A DNA stretch of 64,000 bases from Scolanthus callimorphus (lineage: Eukaryota > Cnidaria > Anthozoa > Actiniaria > Edwardsiidae), in the NCBI GenBank assembly GCA_033964015.1, contig CM066915.1, positions 7,427,575 through 7,491,574 on the forward strand, read 5' to 3'. Every line of letters begins with the position of its first letter. Positions within the stretch are counted from its first letter, which is position 1. The notes beneath the pieces were generated by a model. That model made no database searches, was not told the DNA's origin, and saw only the letters and a program-made list of their open reading frames with translations. The position numbers and the translations under genes are program-made. This document shows, piece after piece, positions 57,083 through 64,000 of this stretch.

Positions 57083-58019
57083 GAGTCTGTCTAATGGTCG
57101 CGGGTCGCGAGTAAAAAGTGCGGGTGCGGGTAAAAAAGTGCGGGTGCGGGTAAAAATGTGCGGGTCTTGGAAATTGTCTAAAAATACCAAATCAGGCACT
57201 GGCTACTGCGGGCACTTAATAAAGCTGTAGTCTTTGTACCAGTGTACCAGGTGCTCGTAATTCGTAAGCTCCTGTTCTTCACTACTTTTACTCTACTTGA
57301 CGACTTCTAGCAGGATGTTGCCAGTTAGTAATTGCTTTGGCCGGCGCAATTTGAAATTCATAAATCTTTTTTGCTTCAAGTTTTTTTCTGACCGGAAGTA
57401 ACATACGAAAAAGGTGATTTATAATTATCCTGGAAGCGGTGACTGTTTTTTACACCGCAGCGGCTTTTCAGCTTGGTTTGGAAGGCAGAAAGGTGAATGA
57501 TATGGCCTTCGATGATCTGCTCAAACATAGATATGATAGAGTACTTCCTCGCCAATTCATTACGTAGTTCATTCCTAACAAGTGAAAACATGATCGAGGG
57601 GCGTTACGGTTTCCAGTTTCTTGTTCCGCTGTTTCTTAATAAATTAACGTTGTGTAGATTGTCGTGTCATGGAGCTCGATATAATTCTAAATAATGAATG
57701 CTCCTCAAGACCGCTTCTACAGTGGCTTCAACGTCAACTTTTGTTGTTTTCTTTGGCACCATATACAATAAAGGAAGCTGTATCTTAGGTAAGCGATAAC
57801 GTTTTAGGCAGCTAACATGGGGCTTACGAAATTATGAGTTTCTGGTACGAATACAACGCCTAAATACAACTTTCCCAAGGGCCAACCAGTGTCTGATTTG
57901 GTGATTCATAGACAGTTTTCAAGACCCGCACCATTTTACCCGCACCCGACCTTTTTTACCCGCACCCGCGCCCGCACCTTTTACTCGCGACTCGCGACCC
58001 GCGACCGTTAGACAGACTC
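57083..58019. mobile_element. Mutator-like non-autonomous element with 10-bp target duplication
   Basis: Inverted ends of about 130 bp start GAGTCTGTCTAATGGTCGCG and include repeated GTGCGGGTGCGGGTAAAAA blocks. CGCGAAACGC flanks both sides exactly (57073-57082 and 58020-58029). Long TIRs with a 9-11 bp duplication are typical of Mutator-like elements. The interior (57240-57880) shows no transposase. Confidence 0.85.
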
Positions 58020-58555
58020 CGCGAAACGCAGAAGATTAGGCTGAGAAACATTCTCATACGTTGAGCTCCCCTGCTCGTCACCTCGCGGGGGAGACTTGGA
58101 GCGTCCAAGTCTGAGGCATAGGAAACGAATGACAGTATTATTTTGACAAATACGTTTTTATGAAGCGAGATTAAGCTACTTTTATGTACGCGTGCGCGCC
58201 TTTTCAGCCCAATCAGCGAAGGCCCACAGTGCCCTCAAATGGATGTCACCAACGCCTCCCCTGCGCGCGAGGCGACGAGCCGGGGAGCTCTGAAATCCAT
58301 TGTTCAAGGGTGCAATAAGTCATGTCGTAGTGGAGGCTGTGTGCGAGCTTCTTTTGTAAGTTTTCAGACATAGCATTACTAATGACGCTCAAACGTCTGA
58401 ATTAGACTTTTCGAAAACAATTATAGTTCTTGTAGAGTCAAGCAAGCTTCTAAATAGTCGGGGTTTTTTTAAGAATAAGATAAAATTTAAGTGCTGTAAA
58501 TTGATCCCGAGCCTGTAAATCATGTAGAAAAATGTCAATAAAAATAATTTAAAAT

Positions 58556-58665
58556 CGATAATCACAACAGACCTTGCGATCGACTTTTATCGATTATCGA
58601 TCAAATCAATGGATTGAAATCGACAAATATCGATCTTATTGGTTATCGATTTATCGATTGTTATT
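58556..58665. repeat. ATCGAT-rich cluster
   Basis: ATCGAT/ATCGATT occurs about six times in 110 bp, with partial inverted symmetry (TTTTATCGATTATCGATC). A weaker run is at 57020-57055. It may be a degenerate hairpin repeat. Confidence 0.5.
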
Positions 58666-59368
58666 CCGGGGCCAGTGAGAAATTTCAATTCGAAATTTTG
58701 TCACTTTTTTGACTTACCCTCTTAGCTGCCTTCCCAACTTTGTAGACATTAAAACGAATTTTCATGGCCTATGTTCGACGCTTGGAACAACTAATTCGTT
58801 CTTGATCTGCCCTGCGAATACCGAGCCCTTAAGAACATGGTACAATAACACTTCCTTCAAGTGAAACGTGTTGTTATTAATGTATTATTTAAACTGATCG
58901 GGCATGTTTGCAAAAGCTTTATCGGTGGGGCCAAACAGCGTCAAGTCCTTTGCCTCTTCAAGACTCTCTACGAGGTCAGCTTTTCCAGCACTTGTGACTA
59001 GAGCGTCCAGATGCTCTTCCTTGGCAAGCGCTACAAGGTTATCGAGGGAGCGGATTCGGACGCGGATTCTACTGGTGTGCGCAGTGCAAGAAGTAGTTTC
59101 AGCATCGGGACAGATGCTCCGGCCGCCAAACCAAGAACACAGAATAAAACCAGCACTGATGCTTTCAATTTTGCCAGATATAATTTTGCAGTTATTGTGA
59201 TGGAACTTGTGACTCTGTAAGTGGGTATGCTGGTATGAGTGACGGTAGAAGTAATGGGGATTTTACGGTAGAAGTAATGGGGATTTTAATATACACTGTT
59301 TCGGTTACATCACACTGGAAGAAGCTTACCCGTGTCAGCCACTCCTTTGTTATTGTTTTCGTTCGATA
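58666..59368. other. No gene recognised; short tandem duplication
   Basis: ACGGTAGAAGTAATGGGGAT is duplicated in tandem at 59242-59288. The open frames at 58904-59220 overlap one another and show no domain. Confidence 0.45.
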
Positions 59369-59620
59369 GAGCGGTTTTCACATGACTGTCGTGAAAACAA
59401 TTGCAATTGAGCAATCACTAGCCAATCAGAATCAAGAGAAATCAAGACTTGCTCCTAAATGGCTTTTTTCTCAGCCAATCGCAAGCCGAACCAACTACTA
59501 AGCAATTACACAATTGTATTTACTACAGAATTTGATTGGCTGAGAAAAACGAGTAGCCAATGAGAACGCAAAGCAATCGCAATTACATAACAAGTCTTGA
59601 CAGTCATGTGAAATCCGCTC
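59369..59620. mobile_element. MITE with TA target duplication
   Basis: The ends GAGCGGTTTTCACATGACTG and its inverted partner (ends ..CCGCTC at 59620) are flanked by TA at 59367-59368 and 59621-59622. Inner GCAATTG and CAGCCAATC motifs are inverted too. The TA flank suggests a Tc1/mariner-type origin. Confidence 0.7.
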
Positions 59621-60269
59621 TATTAGAAGACGAATTACGTGTTGAAATATCTAAATAAACATCTAAAAACAAAGTTTAAGATTTGATTGACCAAATTCAA
59701 TCGAGAAAATTGCTCTATATTCTCTAAATCCGCCGATGGAAATGGATGCTTCTCCGACTTGGTATATTGCTATGCTGACAAAATGGCGGCTGACACAGTT
59801 AAGCGCTGATTGAGTGACGCTAAAAGTGAAGTTTTTAAACTGCCCTTTTATAAATGCTGAACAAATTGATGGAAAGAAACTTCTTGGCACAGGGCAATTC
59901 TGTCAGTTTTTTGTTGTAATATAATCGGTTCTGATATTCTGTCATATTATAACATTTCAACAGGAAATATGAGTCCCGAATTGTACCACGAGTCGGTCAA
60001 AACATTTTCTCACACGGAGTGTTTTTTCTCCGCTGGCCTTGGCGGGGAGAGAAGCTACTGCACACAGGATAAACGGCTAACAATATACTGAACAGAAAAG
60101 AAATGAAAAAGTAAGGCCTCTGTTAGCAAGGGGTTGGTTTAGCTAACGCGAATACATAACTACATGTATTTATTATCCGTGGCATGGAAGGCGCGTAGTT
60201 TCGCTGCTTAGATTCCGTTCAAATGTATTGCTTTTTCACAACGGGAAATAAGTGACTTCTAGTAGATAA

Positions 60270-60377
60270 ACAAATAGTCACGTCCTTGGACGGGTTTGAG
60301 GACTTCGGCTGACTTCGTGACTTTTTCCCAGCGGAGTTGTCCTGGTCCATTGATGCCGTTGACCTCTTGCTGGCCAT
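60270..60377 (-). CDS. Possible first coding exon, unrecognised gene
   Basis: On the minus strand MASKRSTASMDQDNSAGKKS is followed by RSQPKSSNPSKD and then GTGACT, a possible donor. It is basic and low in hydrophobic residues, like a nuclear protein start. No partner exon was found to the left. It may be spurious. Confidence 0.2.
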
Positions 60378-60404
60378 TCTACAAAAAATATTCAACGAGC
60401 GCAA

Positions 60405-61430
60405 CGAAAACGCAACGCAATGAAGTTTTGTCTTAAGTAGGGTGTAAAATACCTTAAAATACGACGGAAGCGCTTGAAAGCAGAAACAGATACCTCAACT
60501 CAAAGACTCGGCCCGCGAACTTGCTTGATCGTCAACAACGTGACAACTTCGCGGCATCGCTCTAACAAAGCGGCTGTCATTCAATCAAGTGTAACTTGAG
60601 TGCAGCTTGTGTCAAATTACAAACTTATTCCTGGTAATAGTAAACCATGAGTAAAGTTCTCGAAATCATCGATGAATCCCACATAGGATTTTTTTCAAAT
60701 CTCGGCCATGATATTTATGGGTGATTTGCTTTGCACTTGCCAATGTTAGTTAAGCTTGATCATGTGTGTATTGTAATCGTGTGAGCAAAATTCAATTCAA
60801 ATTTGGCGCTCCGGGCTACATGAGCCAATAACAAGCTCTACTATAATCGGCTTATCGTTCTCAGCATGATTCTCATCACAAAACAGATCACCGTCATGAC
60901 ATAACAACAAGCTCGATCGACGATCGCCAAATGGCGTAATTCGTCAAAATCTAGGCGTCAACACTAAAAGTACAGTCGTTAGGAGTAAAACGAAAATCTT
61001 AAGGCGTAAGCCTGCGTAGCAAGCGTTCCCGTGTGTTTTCAGGGAAAAGAAACCCAGAGAAACAGAGGAGAAAGCGGCGCCGAGAAGTTCATGAGCGAAT
61101 TCTGTTTTGTCCGCGATTTAATTTTTTCTTAATTTTTTTCTTAAATCTTAAAGGGGGTCACAGGAAGCCAAGGACTCCCCTAGCTACGCTCCTCTGGGAA
61201 AGCAGGCTTTTGAGAGGGCTTCCTGCTCGGAGATGTACCGCCACGCGAGGGTAAGTAAGCTCCGGTCCTGGGTAACGTCACTTCTCCTATCTGCAGGGTC
61301 GTAGCGCCCTTAGGACAGGGGAGCTGTGCCCTCCCTTTTTTTTCAACATATCAATAATATATAGATTTAGCCACTGGCTAAAAGCGGAGCTCCTGGTTAC
61401 ATATTTTTCTGACCAGGCTGAGTTGCACCC
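60405..61430. other. No gene recognised; repeat remnants
   Basis: 61160-61240 shares GGCTTCCTG..CGGAGATG with the ends of the 14261-14942 element. AAGCCTGCGTAGCAAGCGTT near 61007 looks like a dispersed-repeat end. No exon seen. Confidence 0.4.
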
Positions 61431-61444
61431 CCCCCCCCCCCCCC
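61429..61444. repeat. Poly-C tract
   Basis: About 16 C directly before the satellite array. Confidence 0.85.
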
Positions 61445-62920
61445 TTGTCACTAAGACAACTTTACCCAATTAGTTTGGTTGCCTGAGATTCATCCCCTTC
61501 CCGAGATATATTGTTTTTCTGCTATGATGACGTCATCGATGGCGTCATACAACGTGACCAGGCAGTTGCACCACCCTTGCCACTAAAACAACTTCACCCA
61601 AGTTTGGTTATCTGAGGTTCATCCCTTGGCGAGAAATATTATTTTTCTTTTATGATGACGTCATCGATGACGTCGTACCACGTGACCAAGACGTTGCACC
61701 CCCCTTGCCACTTAGACAACTTTATCCAACTTTGGTTGTCTGAGGATCATCCCTTCTCGAAATATATTATTTTTCTTCTATGATGACGTCATCGATGACG
61801 TCATACCACGTGACAAGGCATTTGCATCCCACCTGCCACTAAGACAACTAACTTCACCCAAGTTTGGTTGTCTGAGGTTCATTCATTCCCGAGATTCAAC
61901 CTTTTCCCGTTTGATGACGTCATCGATGACGTCATACCACATGACTGCAGTTGCACCCCTCTTGCACTAAGACAACTTTACCCAAGTTTGGTTGTCTGAG
62001 GTTTACCCTTCCCGAGATATCAACCTTTTCTCGTTTGATGACGTCATCGATGACGTCATACCACGTGACAAAGCAGTTGCAACCCCCTTGCCACTAAGAC
62101 AGCTTTACCTAAGTTTGGTTGTCTGAGGTTTATCCTTCCCGAGATATCAACCTTTTCTCGTTTGATGACGTCATCGATGACGTCATACCACGTGACAAGA
62201 CAGTTGCACCCCCCTTGCCACTAAGACAAACTCACCCAAGTTTGGTTGTCAGAGGTTTATCCATTCCCGAGATATCAACCTTTTCTCGTTTGATGACGTC
62301 ATCGATGACGTCATACCACGTGACAAGGCAGTTGCATCCCCCTTGCCACTGAAACAACTTCACCCAAGTTTGGTTGTCTGAGGTTTATCCCTTCCCGATA
62401 TATCAACCTTTCTCGTTTGATGACGTCATCGATGACGTCATACCACGTGACAAGACAGTTGCACCCCCCTTGCCACTAAGACAAACTCACCCAAGAGTGG
62501 TTGTCAGAGGTTTATCCATTCCCGAGATATCAACCTTTTCCCGTTTGATGACGTCATCGATGACGTCATACCACGTGATCCTGCAGTTGCACCCCCCTTG
62601 CCACTAAGACAGCTTTACCTAAGTTTGGTTGTCTGAAGTTTATCCCTTCCCGAGATATCAACCTTTTCTCGTTTGATGACGTCATCGATGACGTCATACC
62701 ACGTGACAAGGCAGTTGCAACCCCCTTGCCACTAAGACAACTTCACCCAAGCTTGGTTGTCTGAGGTTTATTCCTTCCCGAGATATCAACCTTTTCTCGT
62801 TTGATGACGTCATCGATGACGTCATACCACGTGACAAGGTAGTTGCACCCCCCTTGCCACTAAGACAACTTCACCCAAGTTTGGTTGCCTGAGCTTCATC
62901 CCTTCCTGAGATATAATTAA
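61445..62920 (+). repeat. 128-bp satellite with double-CRE palindrome, 11 units
   Basis: TGACGTCATCGATGACGTCA or a one-base variant begins at about 61526, 61655, 61782, 61915, 62039, 62166, 62296, 62420, 62549, 62677 and 62805, a spacing of 124-133 bp. Each unit also has CCACGTGAC (most), GCAGTTGCA, CCCCCTTGCCACTAAGACA and AAGTTTGGTTGTCTGAGG. Units 1 and 2 have one-base changes in the palindrome; the other nine are perfect. The frames through it are by-products. Confidence 0.9.
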
Positions 62921-63084
62921 TAAACAGAGAAGGGTGCTTGGTTTAGCTGTGGTGGGGCAGGCACGCACGGACGCGCCAGCGATACCATAATGGGAATACC
63001 GCTGAACCATGAAAAATGAAGTCGATAGTATACCTGAGTTCTACTTTGAGCTATTGTATTCTTCCTACGCGATACCTATGGTGC

Positions 63085-63122
63085 TCCGCTCTGCGGCCTT
63101 CGGCCGCAAAGGAGCTCCGCTA
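63085..63122. repeat. Short hairpin GCGGCCTTCGGCCGC
   Basis: The GGAGCTCC/GGTGCTCCGC flanks pair around GCGGCCTTCGGCCGC. A small hairpin at the edge of dispersed repeat T. Confidence 0.6.
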
Positions 63123-63139
63123 AAATTTCGCCCAATTAA

Positions 63140-63310
63140 CTGTCGTTTTTCCGACGTTGCAAAACTTCCTTTAAGAAAATTCCCCCTTTTTTGGAAGGTC
63201 TGTAAGTACTTTTCCTCGTATCTTGGCGAAATAAGTCTGAGACACGTTTTGAACACCACAGGCAGCCCGCGCGGATTTGCCATAAAAACGACAGCACTTT
63301 CTTGATATGA
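63140..63310 (+). repeat. Dispersed repeat T, copy 2
   Basis: Matches 30835-31020: CCGACGTTGCAAAACTTCCT, GGAAGGTCTGTAAGTA, ACGACAGCACTT and TTGATATG. Confidence 0.5.
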
Positions 63311-63928
63311 AGAATTGAGGGAACGGGATAAGCCAACGCACATTCAGAAACGGGGACACGGTCATGTTCACAGAACAGACATGGCCTTCAGAAACTGTTG
63401 CAGGCCCTTATTCAAGGAGTGAAACAGTAGGAACACTAACATACACACATCGAAATCACTGCCGAGACACGTACCCAGTCGCCATATTGTTCGCTTCGAG
63501 GCGGCGCGCGGTGCATCACGGTCAGGTCGAGCTTTTTTCACGGTGCGCGTTGCATCACGGTCAGGACGAAATACCTGCCCATGATCCTTTGCGCGCCTGT
63601 CAAGTAACCCAATATCGCGGTAACAGTCGCATTAACGCAAAAGCGAAATAGAAAAAAACACAATTAACGGCTGGGTATACTAGTGGCCTTGACGGAACGC
63701 TAGCACAGTCTACTATTTTCATCTGCATATTAATTAGCGCATCGTGAAAGTTTATCGGAATCGCCCAATCAATCGGTGTTAGCTGCATACTGGCGTGCAT
63801 GATGCTTTGCGGCCCCTATAGTTTAAATTTCCGGCATCTTCTGTGTTCCGTTGTCAGTTATCGGCGTAACGGGTGGTCAAGCCTGGTTTTTTGCTGGGCC
63901 TCCCAACCGACACCAGCTCCTATCTATA
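63311..63928. other. No gene recognised; small tandem repeat
   Basis: TGCATCACGGTCAGG occurs twice about 40 bp apart (63511 and 63551). The remainder may be the 5' leader of the frame that starts at 63929. Confidence 0.4.
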
Positions 63929-64000
63929 ATGGCGGATTCTTTACCTGCTCCCGTCGCTCCTAATTCCAGCCATGACTTGTCCTGCTGCTCTCCAGACGTT
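63929..64000 (+). CDS. Partial frame running off the window
   Basis: ATG at 63929 opens MADSLPAPVAPNSSHDLSCC followed by SPDV to the last base. It could be a gene or a retroelement gag start. The upstream sequence gives no decisive clue. Confidence 0.25.
   Translation, partial: MADSLPAPVAPNSSHDLSCCSPDV

Noticed and set aside
58904..59220. Two overlapping Ser/Arg-rich frames
   Set aside because: No domain, no splice partner and overlapping frames; not supported as genes.
62119..62607. Repeated frames containing DDVIDDVI
   Set aside because: Translations of the 128-bp satellite; they break with unit length and show no start context.

Overview
The window reads as nuclear DNA of an anthozoan cnidarian, most likely a stony coral. 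The clues are GT-AG-spliced secreted proteins with a PAN/Apple, EGF-like and fibrinogen-related layout, of the kind often annotated as 'skeletal organic matrix protein 5-like' in coral genomes (recalled, not searched), a fasciclin exon, and a dense mix of eukaryotic transposons: CR1/L2-type LINEs, a tyrosine-recombinase retroelement, a BEL/Pao element, many terminal-inverted-repeat elements and satellites. There is no bacterial-style operon, CRISPR array or rRNA.

Host genes are few. Gene A (+, exons 13514-17988) and gene B (+, exons 25215-33097) are tandem paralogues with the same exon order and the same splice phases. B is complete from signal peptide to stop. A lacks a recognisable first exon and has a frameshift just before its conserved C-terminal tail. 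A third first exon (gene C, 37957-38074) has no visible partner exons. A C-terminal FAS1 exon lies on the minus strand at 39701-40014. Its last codons and stop are the edge of a 38-bp minisatellite.

The rest is mostly mobile and repetitive DNA. 1-13 kb: dispersed repeats, LINE and Penelope-like fragments, hairpins, a hAT-like MITE. 13-18 kb: gene A with inverted-repeat elements in its introns. 18-24 kb: three decayed minus-strand LINEs. 25-33 kb: gene B, whose introns hold a foldback element made of octamer arrays, several MITEs and a (TTCCC)n tract. 33-37 kb: a 26-bp minisatellite cut by a tRNA-like segment, a LINE and a MITE. 40-45.3 kb: a DIRS/Ngaro-like retroelement with split direct repeats, itself interrupted. 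46.9-47.0 kb: a 178-bp palindrome. 47.2-55.2 kb: a BEL/Pao element with near-identical LTRs and a 5-bp target duplication, internally scrambled and carrying a 3.8-kb nested DNA transposon. 56-60 kb: further long-TIR elements, one with a perfect 10-bp target duplication. 61.5-62.9 kb: an 11-copy, 128-bp satellite in which most units carry a palindromic double CRE (TGACGTCA) and a CACGTG E-box. One lone monomer of this satellite sits in an intron of gene A.

The most unusual items are the nested and scrambled BEL element, the octamer-armed foldback, the double-CRE satellite and its lone intronic copy, and the stop-codon minisatellite of the FAS1 exon. All assignments come from reading the sequence by eye. 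No database search was possible.
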